From positions 644,001 to 708,000 of the forward strand of contig NZ_CP036536.1 of NCBI RefSeq assembly GCF_005222225.1: a stretch of DNA of 64,000 nt. Direction: 5' to 3'. Every line of letters starts with the position of its first letter. Position 1 is the stretch's first letter. Both the position numbers and the translations under genes were made by a program. This document shows, piece after piece, positions 51,702-60,912 of this stretch. The notes under the pieces were generated by a model. The model saw nothing but the letters and a program-made list of their open reading frames with translations. It searched no databases and had not been told where the DNA came from. The stretch is from Salinimonas lutimaris. Its GTDB lineage: Bacteria; Pseudomonadota; Gammaproteobacteria; Enterobacterales; Alteromonadaceae.

Positions 51702-53483
51702 CTATCCTGACTGACGTTCTTTCATCAGCATATTCAGTTCTTCTTTCTCTGCTCTGGTAAGAGCCTGAACCCGTGAACGTGAAAGTAACGTCTCAATTCT
51801 GCTATCGAAGTGCCAGTCGAGCAGTCGGGCAAAACTGTCTGCATAGACCCGGCCTGCATCCTCCTCACTGATCAGGTGTTCCTGTAACAGTAACTTCGCG
51901 ATGTGTTGAGAATGGGGATGGTCACGGAAGTTTTCAATCACCTGAGCGGTTTTTGCGCCAGAATACTGTTGACAATATCCGTGAATATCAGTTAACAAAT
52001 CAATGCCACTGATACCGCTGCCTTTGAGCATGGCCGGCATGACATCCGGATACTGACTAGCCAGCGCCGGGTTGTCCAGCAGTAATCTAAGTAGTGTGCG
52101 CACCGGTGACATACGGGTTTTTTGTACGGGCTGCCAGGCCTGCTTCTGCGGTTTTTTACCACGGGAATTAGCCTGCTGAATATCCTGCTGTAGCTTAAAC
52201 CGATCGTATTCACCGCAGTGTTTGGCCAGCTCTTCCTGTAATAAGGCTTTTTGATTATCGCCCAGAACCTGGTCGATCAGGGGCTGAGCAGCAGCTTTAA
52301 GTGCCATCTTGCCTTCCGGCGTGCCCACTTCGTGAGCTTTGAGCAATGACTCAAAAAAGAACCTGGAAAGGGGCAGCGCCTTATCGGTCAGCTGAATAAA
52401 TGACTCAGGACCCACCCGGCGAACCATGGTATCCGGGTCTTCGCCATCGGGCAGAAACAAAAAGGTTAGTTTAACGCCGTCTTTTAGCGCGGGCAGGGCA
52501 TTTTCCAGCGCCCGCCAGGCCGCCTGGCGACCGGCATTATCACCATCGTAACAACAGACAATATGGCTGGTTGAGCGCATCAGCAGTTGCAAGTGCTCGG
52601 GGGTGGTAGCTGTACCTAGCGCTGCGGTTGCATTATTGATATCAAACTGACTAAGCGCGACCACATCCATATAGCCTTCAACAATGATGACCCGATCAAG
52701 CTGACGGTTGCGCTGACGAGCCTGATGAAAACCAAACAGCTCATGGCCTTTATGAAAGATGCGGGTTTCCGGTGAGTTCAGGTATTTGGGGCCACTGTCT
52801 TTGTCCAGCACACGTCCGCCGAAGCCAACCACGCGACCGCGACGATCCCGGATCGGAAACATGATCCGATCACGGAAAAAATCATATTGTTTGCCCCGGT
52901 CATTCTGATTGACCAGCTTTAAATCGAGCAGTGTCTGTATACGCTGGGCGCTGGTACCAAATGTACTGAGCACGCCATCCCATTCACTGGGGGCATAACC
53001 AATTTCCCAACTTTTGACCACATCACCGGACAGCCCGCGGTTTTTCAGATAATCAATGGCTCTGGCACTGTTGGCGTGACTGCGCAGCTGTTGCCGAAAA
53101 TACCGGGCTACCTGTTCCATCAGCGCATAATCATCGTCCTGCTGCTGTTTTTTGGCTTCGCTCATTGCCGGGCGACTGCCTTTTTCCCGCGGTACTTCCA
53201 GACTATGGTAACGGGCCAGTTCTTCAATCGCCTCAACAAACTCCAGACGATCAAACTCCATTAAAAATGAGATCGCATTACCATGCGCTCCGCAGCCAAA
53301 ACAATGATAAAACTGTTTCTCCTGACTAACGGTAAACGACGGTGACTTTTCGTTGTGAAACGGGCAGCAGGCTTGATAGTTTTTTCCTGCTTTTTTCAGT
53401 TTGACCCGGCTATCAACAATATCGACAACATCGGTTCTGGCAAGCAGGTCGTCAATAAAATCGCGGGGTATTTTTCCGGCCAT
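51702..53483 (-). CDS. dnaG: DNA primase
   Basis: DnaG makes RNA primers for replication. The 593-residue protein has the CHC2 zinc-binding domain (C40, H43, C61, C64; CCPFHNEKSP and FYHCFGCGAHG). The TOPRIM catalytic core (about 258-345; VIIVEGYMDVVAL with the catalytic Glu, and CCYDGDNAGRQAAWRA with the D-x-D) follows, then a C-terminal DnaB-interacting helicase-binding domain (about 445-593). Length matches the family (E. coli 581). Located between yqeY and rpoD. Confidence 0.97.
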   Translation of the reverse strand: MAGKIPRDFIDDLLARTDVVDIVDSRVKLKKAGKNYQACCPFHNEKSPSFTVSQEKQFYHCFGCGAHGNAISFLMEFDRLEFVEAIEELARYHSLEVPREKGSRPAMSEAKKQQQDDDYALMEQVARYFRQQLRSHANSARAIDYLKNRGLSGDVVKSWEIGYAPSEWDGVLSTFGTSAQRIQTLLDLKLVNQNDRGKQYDFFRDRIMFPIRDRRGRVVGFGGRVLDKDSGPKYLNSPETRIFHKGHELFGFHQARQRNRQLDRVIIVEGYMDVVALSQFDINNATAALGTATTPEHLQLLMRSTSHIVCCYDGDNAGRQAAWRALENALPALKDGVKLTFLFLPDGEDPDTMVRRVGPESFIQLTDKALPLSRFFFESLLKAHEVGTPEGKMALKAAAQPLIDQVLGDNQKALLQEELAKHCGEYDRFKLQQDIQQANSRGKKPQKQAWQPVQKTRMSPVRTLLRLLLDNPALASQYPDVMPAMLKGSGISGIDLLTDIHGYCQQYSGAKTAQVIENFRDHPHSQHIAKLLLQEHLISEEDAGRVYADSFARLLDWHFDSRIETLLSRSRVQALTRAEKEELNMLMKERQSG

Positions 53484-53531
53484 GAAGTGCTTTTGTAAAG
53501 AGGGATTGGATTACTGTAGCAAGTTGGTAAG

Positions 53532-53561
53532 CAGACGCAACCCTGTATTGTGTTGCGTCTG
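53532..53561 (-). other. Perfect inverted repeat between yqeY and dnaG
   Basis: CAGACGCAAC (53532-53541) and GTTGCGTCTG (53552-53561) form a 10-bp perfect stem with a 10-base loop. It begins eight bases after the yqeY stop and has no T run on the minus strand, so it may be a partial terminator, RNA-stability element or processing site controlling dnaG level. Confidence 0.5.
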
Positions 53562-53569
53562 ATATCGCA

Positions 53570-54016
53570 TCAGGCGTTCAGGCGAGCCTTAATTTTACCG
53601 CTCAGCGCGCCCATATCGGTGCGACCCTGAACCTGCGGTTTAAGCTGACCCATCACTTTGCCCATATCCTGCATACCGCTGGCGCCGGTGGCAGCCATGG
53701 CATCTTCAATCAGAGCATCAAGTTCAGCATCGGTCAGGGGTTGTGGCAGGAATGTCTCAATAACCACGATTTCAGCACGCTCGGCATCAGCCAGATCAGC
53801 GCGTTCAGCCTGATCATACTGGCTGGCGGCGTCCTGACGCTGCTTAACCATTTTAGTTAAAATAGCCAGTACTGCAGGATCATCCAGTTCGATCTGTTCA
53901 TCGATCTCACGTTGGCGGATCGCAGCCAGGGCCATCCGGATCGTGCCTAAACGGACTTTATCCCTGGCACGCATGGCATCTTTTTGCGCGTTTTTTAATT
54001 CTTCAATTAGCGTCAT
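53570..54016 (-). CDS. yqeY: GatB/YqeY domain-containing protein
   Basis: This 148-residue all-helical protein is a YqeY homologue (MTLIEELKNAQKDAMRARDKVRLGTIRMAL in two parts at the N-terminus; later MGKVMGQLKPQVQGRTDMGALS). The domain is shared with the tRNA-binding tail of GatB amidotransferase, suggesting RNA or tRNA-related binding, but no function is established. It lies between rpsU and dnaG, a common placement in gammaproteobacteria. Confidence 0.93.
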   Translation of the reverse strand: MTLIEELKNAQKDAMRARDKVRLGTIRMALAAIRQREIDEQIELDDPAVLAILTKMVKQRQDAASQYDQAERADLADAERAEIVVIETFLPQPLTDAELDALIEDAMAATGASGMQDMGKVMGQLKPQVQGRTDMGALSGKIKARLNA

Positions 54017-54100
54017 GGCATCTTACCCGATTATCTAAAATATGTAGCTGATACGAAGGAGGAGAAAGTAATACCAAAAAAGAGGGGCACCAGATACGAC

Positions 54101-54122
54101 AAAGGTGCCATCAGGCACCTTT
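54101..54122 (-). terminator. Attenuator-like hairpin after rpsU
   Basis: A 9-bp stem AAAGGTGCC/GGCACCTTT (54101-54109 with 54114-54122) with a four-base loop follows the rpsU stop by 16 bases. The minus-strand tail has only three T before GTCG, so read-through is expected. This matches the known leaky terminator between rpsU and dnaG in E. coli. Confidence 0.6.
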
Positions 54123-54138
54123 GACTGCAAACCCTATC

Positions 54139-54354
54139 TTAGTAGAGTTTTACGCGACGTGCGTTTTCGCGAGCCAGCTTCTTAAGATGACGTTTCTTAG
54201 CAGCTGCTTTCTTACGCTTACGTTCCCAGGTCGGCTTCTCGAAGAATTCGCGACGACGTACTTCAGAAAGAACGCCAGCTTTTTCACAAGAACGCTTAAA
54301 GCGACGCAGTGCAACGTCGAACGGCTCGTTTTCTCTAACTTTAACGATGGGCAT
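54139..54354 (-). CDS. rpsU: 30S ribosomal protein S21
   Basis: S21 is a 71-residue, highly basic protein of the small subunit platform that helps initiation. The sequence starts [21 protein letters not shown] and ends with the Arg/Lys-rich tail [14 protein letters not shown], as in enterobacterial S21, and the length is exactly that of E. coli. It is the first gene of the rpsU-yqeY-dnaG-rpoD cluster, with GAGGTGAGAAC upstream of the start. Confidence 0.98.
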   Translation of the reverse strand: MPIVKVRENEPFDVALRRFKRSCEKAGVLSEVRRREFFEKPTWERKRKKAAAKKRHLKKLARENARRVKLY

Positions 54355-54591
54355 TAAGTTCTCACCTCAAAATTTTCACAGTTGAACCGGGTAAATTTAT
54401 GCACAGAAAATGGCACCCGGGTTAAAAATGGTGCGAAATTCTAATCATATCCACGGTAAAAGTAAAGACAGAATTGTTAAAAAATAAACAATTTTTGCGT
54501 TAGTCGCGACATCATATTTCCAGAAGGGGGCAATAGACGGTAAACTCTGCAGCTTCATTACACCAACAGTGACCAATTCAGGATCGGTATT

Positions 54592-55608
54592 ATGCGAATT
54601 TTGGGAATTGAAACGTCCTGCGACGAGACCGGCATTGCCATATATGATGACGAACAGGGCCTATTATCCCATGAACTTTATAGTCAGGTAAAGCTGCACG
54701 CAGATTATGGTGGTGTTGTGCCTGAACTGGCCTCCCGCGATCACGTACGTAAAGTCGTGCCACTGATACAAAAAGCCATGGCGGATGCCAATACAACGGC
54801 CCAGGATCTGGATGGGATCGCGTTTACTCAGGGCCCGGGACTGGTTGGTGCACTGCTGGTTGGCTCCTCGGTGGGCCGGTCGCTGGCCTATGCCTGGGGA
54901 ATTCCGGCGGTAGGCGTGCACCATATGGAAGGGCATTTGCTGGCCCCGATGCTGGAAGATTCGGTTCCTGAGTTCCCGTTTGTTGCCTTACTGGTTTCCG
55001 GCGGGCATTCCATGCTGGTAAAGGTCGAGGGCATCGGTGAGTACGAAGTGCTGGGTGAGTCGATTGACGATGCCGCCGGTGAAGCCTTTGATAAAACGGC
55101 TAAGCTGCTGGGGCTGGATTACCCTGGTGGACCGCTGCTGGCTAAACTGGCTGAGCAGGGAGAAGCGGGGCATTATAAATTTCCCCGACCGATGACGGAT
55201 CGGCCCGGCCTTGATTTTAGCTTCAGTGGTCTGAAAACCTTTGCCGCTAATACGATCAGAGATGCCGATGATGATCCGCAGACCCACGCCAATATCGCTT
55301 ATGCATTTGAAGAAGCGGTGGTCGACACCCTGATGATCAAATGTCGCCGGGCGCTGAAGCAAACCGGTATGAAGCGTCTGGTCATTGCCGGTGGAGTGAG
55401 TGCCAATAAACGTCTGCGCGCCTCCATGGAACAGATGATGGAAGGGCTCAAAGGTGAAGTGTTCTACCCCAGCCTGGCATTTTGTACCGACAACGGCGCC
55501 ATGATTGCCTATGCCGGTATGCAGCGCCTGAAAGCCGGCCAGACCACAGAGTTATCGGCCTCGGCCAAACCGCGCTGGCCGCTTGATAGCCTGCCCGGCG
55601 TTAACTGA
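54592..55608 (+). CDS. tsaD: tRNA N6-threonylcarbamoyladenosine transferase TsaD
   Basis: TsaD, with TsaB and TsaE, transfers threonylcarbamoyl to A37 of ANN-decoding tRNAs. The 338-residue protein begins [20 protein letters not shown] and has the iron-binding histidines in GVHHMEGHL (about 107-115), [11 protein letters not shown], the nucleotide loop [14 protein letters not shown] and [13 protein letters not shown]. Length equals E. coli TsaD (337). It is divergent from rpsU with 237 bases between starts, as in many gammaproteobacteria. Confidence 0.98.
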   Translation: MRILGIETSCDETGIAIYDDEQGLLSHELYSQVKLHADYGGVVPELASRDHVRKVVPLIQKAMADANTTAQDLDGIAFTQGPGLVGALLVGSSVGRSLAYAWGIPAVGVHHMEGHLLAPMLEDSVPEFPFVALLVSGGHSMLVKVEGIGEYEVLGESIDDAAGEAFDKTAKLLGLDYPGGPLLAKLAEQGEAGHYKFPRPMTDRPGLDFSFSGLKTFAANTIRDADDDPQTHANIAYAFEEAVVDTLMIKCRRALKQTGMKRLVIAGGVSANKRLRASMEQMMEGLKGEVFYPSLAFCTDNGAMIAYAGMQRLKAGQTTELSASAKPRWPLDSLPGVN

Positions 55609-55736
55609 CTCCATCATTAGCCAACGCAATAGCAACTCAGGTGGCAAACATCCCCGGCCGTGGTGTCACGGCCCTGCCATCCTGATGCGGTAAAGCTGGC
55701 CCGTCGTTTAATCATAACAATAGGAAAATGTGACCG

Positions 55737-56957
55737 ATGACACGTCTGTTTCTGACTTTATGTTTGTGTCTAGTAAGTGCGCTTACGGTTGCCGGGCCTG
55801 CTAATAACCAGCATGTGGTGCTGATTTCACTGGATGGCTTTCGTCACGATTATATAGAGAAGCACGGCGCCAGCCATCTGGCCGATTTGGCCAGTCAGGG
55901 AGTTCGGGCCGCGCGCATGACACCGGTATACCCGGCCAATACCTTTCCTAATCATCTGTCGCTGATTACCGGGCGTTATCCGGTTAACCACGGCATCGTT
56001 AACAACCGGTTTGCCGACAAGCAGCGCCCTGATGATACCGGCTATGCTCACTATTCGATGGGGCAGGGATATACCGACAGCACCTGGTTGTCAGGTGTTC
56101 CATTGTGGAATCTGGCGCAGATGCACGGGGTAAAAGCAGCCACCTACTTCTGGCCTGAATCAGATGCGCAGATTAACGGGATGACACCCCGTTACTATTA
56201 TCGCTATTCAAAGTATGCCGATTATCAGGCCCGGGTTGATCAGATCATTGCCTGGTTACAACTGCCCGAAGTGTCCCGACCACGATTTATTGCCGGCTAT
56301 TTTTCACTGGTCGATTCACAAGGTCATAAATATGGCCCGGATGCACCTCAGACCAAACAGGCTGTACAGCAGGTTGATGCACTGATTGGCCAGCTATATG
56401 CACGTATTCAGGCACTGGATTTACCGGTCAATTTGATGGTGGTCTCTGATCACGGGATGGAGCAAAAAGATGCCAATAAAACCGTGTCAGTCAAGTCACT
56501 GGGTATCGACAGACACTTATTTGAGGTGGTCAATCAGCACACCCAGCTGCATATTTATGCCCGCCCGGACACCACCGGACAGGCGCTTGATGCGCTGACG
56601 CAACAGTTACAAAAGACCGCTGCAAAACGCTATGTTGTGCTTAATGACAAAGTCCGGTCACAGTATCACTACCCGCGCACAGCGCGCACTGGCGATATTA
56701 TTCTGCAAGTACCGCCAGCCGGTGAATTTATTAACACGGCCGACGATTTTCACGCCGGCGGCAGCCATGGTTACTGGCCGCAGTTACCGGCAATGGGTGC
56801 TACCTTTGTGGCCGTCGGACCAGCTTTTAAACAAGGGGTGAGGTTGCCGGTGATGAGTAATCTGGAAGTGTATCCGGCGGTGGCCCATATCATGGGACTT
56901 CCGATTATCGGCCCGATTGACGGCGAAATGCAGGCGATTAAAGCCGGCTTACGCTAA
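55737..56957 (+). CDS. Exported ENPP-type nucleotide pyrophosphatase/phosphodiesterase
   Basis: The 406-residue protein has a signal peptide (about 1-19, LTVAGPAN) and the alkaline-phosphatase-superfamily fold of type I phosphodiesterases. Metal and catalytic residues are visible: VLISLDGFRHDY (Asp), the nucleophile Thr in VYPANTFPNHLSL, SLVDSQGHKYGP, VVSDHGMEQ and the late His in DDFHAGGSHGYWPQ. It should hydrolyse nucleotide phosphodiester or pyrophosphate bonds in the periplasm, releasing phosphate-bearing nucleosides. No Pho box is visible upstream. It is convergent with plsY. Confidence 0.88.
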   Translation: MTRLFLTLCLCLVSALTVAGPANNQHVVLISLDGFRHDYIEKHGASHLADLASQGVRAARMTPVYPANTFPNHLSLITGRYPVNHGIVNNRFADKQRPDDTGYAHYSMGQGYTDSTWLSGVPLWNLAQMHGVKAATYFWPESDAQINGMTPRYYYRYSKYADYQARVDQIIAWLQLPEVSRPRFIAGYFSLVDSQGHKYGPDAPQTKQAVQQVDALIGQLYARIQALDLPVNLMVVSDHGMEQKDANKTVSVKSLGIDRHLFEVVNQHTQLHIYARPDTTGQALDALTQQLQKTAAKRYVVLNDKVRSQYHYPRTARTGDIILQVPPAGEFINTADDFHAGGSHGYWPQLPAMGATFVAVGPAFKQGVRLPVMSNLEVYPAVAHIMGLPIIGPIDGEMQAIKAGLR

Positions 56958-56962
56958 ACCGG

Positions 56963-57574
56963 TTAATTATTGTTTTTCAGTTTGCCCCGTTTATCCCACA
57001 CGCGGGGTTCCTGTCCGTCCATCAGCCGGCGAATATTGGCCTGATGACGAACCACAATCAGTACCGCCAGCATGGCAACAGGCAGGGTGTAGGCGGGCTT
57101 GATAAAAAAAGTAAACAGGGGAGCCAGTGCCACTGCCACGATAGCGGCCAGTGAAGAAAAACCCCAGATAAACAGGGCGACACACCAGCTAACAATCAGT
57201 AAACCGGCGAGCTCCGGGCCAATAGGTAGCATCGCCCCAAACGCTGTCGCCACCGCCTTGCCGCCTTTAAAACCAAAATACAGCGGAAAGATATGCCCCA
57301 GGCACGCTGCAATTGCAATAAAACCCAGCGCCAGAGGGGTAATATTCAGCCAGTAACCGATATAAACCGGCACGGTGCCTTTGAGAATATCCATAACCAG
57401 CACCAGCACTGCGGGGATTCGCCCGCCCAGACGGTAAACATTGGTTGCTCCGGGATTTTTCGAGCCGGTGGTGCGGGGATCCGGGAGCTGGTATAAACGG
57501 CAGATCACAACTGCGCTGGACAATGAGCCAAACAGATAGGCTACACCAACCATCAAAATTACCATTGCGATCAT
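56963..57574 (-). CDS. plsY: Glycerol-3-phosphate acyltransferase PlsY
   Basis: PlsY acylates glycerol-3-phosphate with acyl-phosphate, the first step of phospholipid synthesis. The 203-residue membrane protein has the three conserved loops: [12 protein letters not shown], the [15 protein letters not shown] motif, and [13 protein letters not shown]. About five helices are seen. A start seven codons later ([10 protein letters not shown]) is possible. It is divergent from folB; this arrangement near tsaD is conserved in related genera. Confidence 0.96.
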   Translation of the reverse strand: MIAMVILMVGVAYLFGSLSSAVVICRLYQLPDPRTTGSKNPGATNVYRLGGRIPAVLVLVMDILKGTVPVYIGYWLNITPLALGFIAIAACLGHIFPLYFGFKGGKAVATAFGAMLPIGPELAGLLIVSWCVALFIWGFSSLAAIVAVALAPLFTFFIKPAYTLPVAMLAVLIVVRHQANIRRLMDGQEPRVWDKRGKLKNNN

Positions 57575-57699
57575 GTCATACTGCCAGCGTTCAGGTTACA
57601 CTTGTCTCACACTACTAAAAAGCGGCGCCAAGCGCCAGTCTGGCAGCAGTTTACTCGCGGTAAAACAGCAGCCTGGCCATATTTTGCAAAAAGGGTGAT

Positions 57700-58050
57700 A
57701 TGGAGCAGATTATAATTGCAGGGCTTGAGGTTGATGCTCTGATTGGTGTGTATGACTGGGAGCGTACTCAAACAACCCGGCTACTGATCGATATTGAAGT
57801 GACGACGGATCTAAGTGCGGCGCGCACCTCGGATAATGTTAACGACACCATCGACTATGCCAAACTGGCCGAATTTGTGCAGCAACAGGCTGCCACCACA
57901 GAATTTGAACTGCTTGAAGCGCTGGGACACTTTCTGGGGCAGGCTGTTGTAACGCATTTTGCACTGGAGAAAGTGATGCTGGCAATCACCAAACCCAATA
58001 TTCTGCCGGATGCCAAAGCGGTTACGGTTAAACTGGTAACGGCACGGTAA
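57700..58050 (+). CDS. folB: Dihydroneopterin aldolase
   Basis: FolB converts 7,8-dihydroneopterin to 6-hydroxymethyl-dihydropterin plus glycolaldehyde in folate synthesis. The 116-residue protein matches the family in length and motifs: IIIAGLEVDALIGVYDWER, DVNDTIDYAKLAE-type region (NVNDTIDYAKLAEFV), the Glu in TTEFELLEALGHFL and the Lys in AITKPNILPDA. Its stop overlaps the folK start by one base, so the next enzyme in the pathway is coupled to it. Confidence 0.96.
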   Translation: MEQIIIAGLEVDALIGVYDWERTQTTRLLIDIEVTTDLSAARTSDNVNDTIDYAKLAEFVQQQAATTEFELLEALGHFLGQAVVTHFALEKVMLAITKPNILPDAKAVTVKLVTAR

Positions 58051-58550
58051 TGGCTTTAAATAAAATCCTGATAAGTGTTGGCTCGAACATTGAAAGAGAC
58101 AAGCACACCCGTGCCGGAGTGGCCTGTTTAAAACAGCATTTTAGCCAGGTAAGTTGTTCTTCTGTTTACGAAAGTGAAGCTGTCGGCTTTGACGGTGGCG
58201 TTTTTTATAATCTGGTGGTGTGTGCATATACTTCACTGGATGTGGCGCAAGTTAACGACATTCTTAAACAGATTGAGCAGCAAAATGGCCGGACTCACAG
58301 CGAAAAAAAATTCTGCTCCAGAACGCTGGATCTGGATCTTTTAACGTTTAACCGCGTAGTGACTGCGCAGCCGGTTACATTACCCAGAGAAGAGATTCTT
58401 TATAATGCCTTTGTGCTGCTGCCATTGGCAGAGCTGGTCCCGGATGATATTCATCCGCAGACCGGACAAACCTACCAACAGTTGTGGCAGTCGTTTGACC
58501 GCAGCGCACAACGTTTGTGGCCTATTGAATTTACATGGAGAGACGTTTAA
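58050..58550 (+). CDS. folK: 6-hydroxymethyl-7,8-dihydropterin pyrophosphokinase
   Basis: FolK transfers pyrophosphate from ATP to the FolB product. The 166-residue protein has ILISVGSNIERDKHTR at the N-terminus, the catalytic Arg region HSEKKFCSRTLDLDLLTF (about 84-102, metal-binding Asp pair in LDLDLL), and LPREEILYNAFVLLPLAEL. Some expected Pro/Trp residues in the first flexible loop differ from E. coli. It lies three bases before uppP. Confidence 0.93.
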   Translation: MALNKILISVGSNIERDKHTRAGVACLKQHFSQVSCSSVYESEAVGFDGGVFYNLVVCAYTSLDVAQVNDILKQIEQQNGRTHSEKKFCSRTLDLDLLTFNRVVTAQPVTLPREEILYNAFVLLPLAELVPDDIHPQTGQTYQQLWQSFDRSAQRLWPIEFTWRDV

Positions 58551-58553
58551 ACC

Positions 58554-59354
58554 ATGGCGTTTTTTGAGATTATCGTTCTGGCAATTATTCAGGGAATCAC
58601 CGAATTTTTGCCGATTAGCAGTTCGGCGCACCTTATTCTTCCTTCGGCCATATTGGGCTGGCAAAACCAGGGATTAGCTTTTGATGTCGCAGTTCACGTA
58701 GGCAGCCTGCTGGCTGTAATGATTTACTTTCGTCATGATATTGGGCGTATGATCACCGCCTGGTTCAAGTATGGTTTTACCCGCCAGCAGACACAAGACA
58801 GTAAACTGGCCTGGTTTGTGGGTCTGGCGACCATCCCGGCGGTGGTCATCGGATTTTTACTGAAAGACTGGATTGAGCTGAACGCCCGCTCTGCGCTGGT
58901 GATTGCCTGCACCACGATCTTGTTTGGTTTATTGCTGTGGTATGCCGATGCTAAATGCAGGCAGGGCAAAGATCTATCAAAAATGGGCCTGAGCGACGGT
59001 ATGATCATTGGCTTTGCCCAGGCGGTAGCCCTGATTCCGGGCACCTCGCGTTCAGGCATTACCATGACCGCGGCACTGATGCTGGGTTACACCCGTGAAA
59101 GCGCAGCCCGTTTTTCATTTTTACTGTCGATACCGGTGATTATTGGCGCGGGCACGCTGGCGGTGGTGGAACTGCTTGAATCGGCAGCACCGGTTGCCTG
59201 GAGCGAACTGCTGTATGGCGCGTTGTTCTCGTTTGTCAGTGCTTATCTGTGTATTTTCCTGTTTCTGAGCTGGATTTCACGCATTGGTATGCTGCCGTTT
59301 GTTATCTATCGCTTATTACTGGGTGCGGTGCTGTTATGGTTTGTGTTTGCCTGA
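58554..59354 (+). CDS. uppP: Undecaprenyl-diphosphatase UppP (BacA)
   Basis: UppP recycles the lipid carrier of peptidoglycan and other polymers by removing phosphate from undecaprenyl diphosphate. The 266-residue membrane protein has the two signature segments: EIIVLAIIQGITEFLPISSSAHL in two parts (about 4-26, with the catalytic Glu and Ser cluster) and IPGTSRSGITMTAAL (about 161-175). About eight helices are predicted. It is the third gene of folB-folK-uppP, with three bases after folK. Confidence 0.96.
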   Translation: MAFFEIIVLAIIQGITEFLPISSSAHLILPSAILGWQNQGLAFDVAVHVGSLLAVMIYFRHDIGRMITAWFKYGFTRQQTQDSKLAWFVGLATIPAVVIGFLLKDWIELNARSALVIACTTILFGLLLWYADAKCRQGKDLSKMGLSDGMIIGFAQAVALIPGTSRSGITMTAALMLGYTRESAARFSFLLSIPVIIGAGTLAVVELLESAAPVAWSELLYGALFSFVSAYLCIFLFLSWISRIGMLPFVIYRLLLGAVLLWFVFA

Positions 59355-59391
59355 TACAGTAACCGGCACACAATGACACAAGGATAACGTT

Positions 59392-59760
59392 ATGTCTGAG
59401 ACGATTTTTGACAAAATTATCAGCCGGGAAATTCCTGCTGATATCGTTTATGAAGATGATATTTCACTGGCTTTTAAGGATATCAATCCACAGGCGCCGG
59501 TACATTTTCTGGTTATCCCTAAAAAGCGTATCGCAACGATTAATGATATCGCAAAGGAAGATCGGGAAGTCGTAGGACACCTGTCATGGGTTGCTGCCAA
59601 AGTTGCCGGCGAAATGGGCATTGCGCAGGAAGGATTCAGAACGGTCATGAACTGTAATGAGTTTGGCGGGCAGAGTGTGTACCACATTCACCTGCATGTG
59701 CTGGGTGGCAAGTTATTAGGCTGGCCACCGTATACTGACAAGCCAAAAAACCTGGAATAA
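59392..59760 (+). CDS. hinT: HIT-family nucleotide hydrolase HinT
   Basis: HinT hydrolyses adenosine phosphoramidates and aminoacyl-AMPs. The 122-residue protein has the family start MSETIFDKIISREIPADIVY and the histidine triad H-x-H-x-H (YHIHLHVLGG, about 97-106) near the C-terminus. All catalytic histidines are present. It sits 37 bases after uppP in the same direction, with its own ribosome site AAGGA, and is followed by a terminator. Confidence 0.96.
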   Translation: MSETIFDKIISREIPADIVYEDDISLAFKDINPQAPVHFLVIPKKRIATINDIAKEDREVVGHLSWVAAKVAGEMGIAQEGFRTVMNCNEFGGQSVYHIHLHVLGGKLLGWPPYTDKPKNLE

Positions 59761-59782
59761 ACAGTACGGCTATCGGGTGGTG

Positions 59783-59816
59783 ACAAAGAGGCTAGTCAGG
59801 CCTCTTTGTTGTTTTT
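59783..59816 (+). terminator. Terminator after hinT
   Basis: Perfect 9-bp stem ACAAAGAGG (59783-59791) with CCTCTTTGT (59801-59809), nine-base loop, then TTGTTTTT. It also lies just past the convergent LysR gene's stop at 59830. Confidence 0.85.
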
Positions 59817-59829
59817 CAGCCCTGCTTTG

Positions 59830-60696
59830 TCAGCCCATATTGTCACACAAAAAATCCACCAGTGTTTTGACCTTGGCCGACAAATGCCGGTTGTGCGGAT
59901 AGACCGCCCAGATCCCTTCCTCAGCCACCCGATATTCATCCAGCACACTGATAAGACTTCCGTTATCCAGGTACTGCTGCACATAGTAGTCAGGTAACTG
60001 CACCAGCCCCAGGCCTTTGAGCGCGGCATCAACCAGCCCGTAACCGCTATTATACTGAATACCTCCGCTGACCTTTATATTTGCAAACTGGCCCTGCTGA
60101 CTGAAGCGCCAGTAATCCAGGGTACCGGTCAGACAACGGTGACTGGCCAGATCGTTCAGTTTGCCAGGCTTACCGTGTTTTTCAATATAACCGGGGGCGG
60201 CGCACACATAACTGGTGCGACAGGATAATCTACGCGCCATCATGCTTGAATCGGCGAGTTTGCCGATGCGGATCGCAAGATCATAGCCCTCATTGACCAA
60301 ATCCACCTGCTGATTGGTCAGATAGGCAGTGACGGTGACCTCGGGGTATTGCAGCATGTAGTCATTGAGTAGCGGCAGAATTTGCTGCTCGCCAAAGGTA
60401 ACCGGGGCGGAGAGCTTGACCCGTCCCTGCGGTGTCGATTGCAGATTGGTAATGGCACGTTCGGCATTGTCCAGCCCGTCAAGCACGCCCCGACAGTGCT
60501 GATAAAACAGCTGACCTTCTTCGGTGAGCGACACCTTGCGCGTGGTACGATAAAACAGCTTTACCCGCAGCCGCGTTTCCAGCGCACTGACCTGCCGGCT
60601 TACCTGCGCGGTTGAAATGCCCAGCTTGCGGGATGCCCGGGTGAAGCCTTCGTTTTCTGCAACATAGACAAACTCAGTAATACCTTCCCACTGCAT
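59830..60696 (-). CDS. LysR-family transcriptional regulator
   Basis: The 288-residue regulator has an N-terminal winged HTH (about 1-60; GFTRASRKLGISTAQVSRQVSALE) and a LysR substrate-binding domain (about 87-288). It closely resembles the CrgA/DsdC-like group regulating quinone or oxidoreductase genes, but no target is adjacent; LysR regulators usually control a divergent neighbour. The region upstream (60697-60912) has no convincing target gene. The effector is unknown. Confidence 0.9.
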   Translation of the reverse strand: MQWEGITEFVYVAENEGFTRASRKLGISTAQVSRQVSALETRLRVKLFYRTTRKVSLTEEGQLFYQHCRGVLDGLDNAERAITNLQSTPQGRVKLSAPVTFGEQQILPLLNDYMLQYPEVTVTAYLTNQQVDLVNEGYDLAIRIGKLADSSMMARRLSCRTSYVCAAPGYIEKHGKPGKLNDLASHRCLTGTLDYWRFSQQGQFANIKVSGGIQYNSGYGLVDAALKGLGLVQLPDYYVQQYLDNGSLISVLDEYRVAEEGIWAVYPHNRHLSAKVKTLVDFLCDNMG

Positions 60697-60861
60697 TTTT
60701 ATTACCTCATCGTAATAGTGGCATTATCTTGAAGTAATTATTGTCGATTGTGAAATAAATATCATGAGAGAGGCTGCTGCGCGACGTAAAGAAAAGGCAT
60801 CGCAAAGAAATTTGCCCGGAGGAGAACATTATGCTCAGCTGACAGTGACTTAAAGGGGCTG

Positions 60862-60895
60862 ATAACAAACAGGCAGGAATACCCTGCCTGTCTGG
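60862..60895 (-). terminator. Probable terminator after the M49-like peptidase gene
   Basis: Stem ACAGGCAGG/CCTGCCTGT (60869-60877 with 60883-60891), five-base loop. On the minus strand it lies about 22 bases after the peptidase stop and is followed by TTGTTATC, a weak T tract. Confidence 0.6.
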
Positions 60896-60912
60896 TTTGT
60901 TGGTGCAGGAAT

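Noticed and set aside
55656-55673. Perfect hairpin GGCCGTG/CACGGCC after tsaD as terminator
   Set aside because: No T run follows; it may be structure only, so I did not list it as a terminator.
60764-60853. 29-codon plus-strand ORF between the LysR and M49-like genes
   Set aside because: No ribosome site before its ATG and overlap with the LysR promoter region; likely chance.
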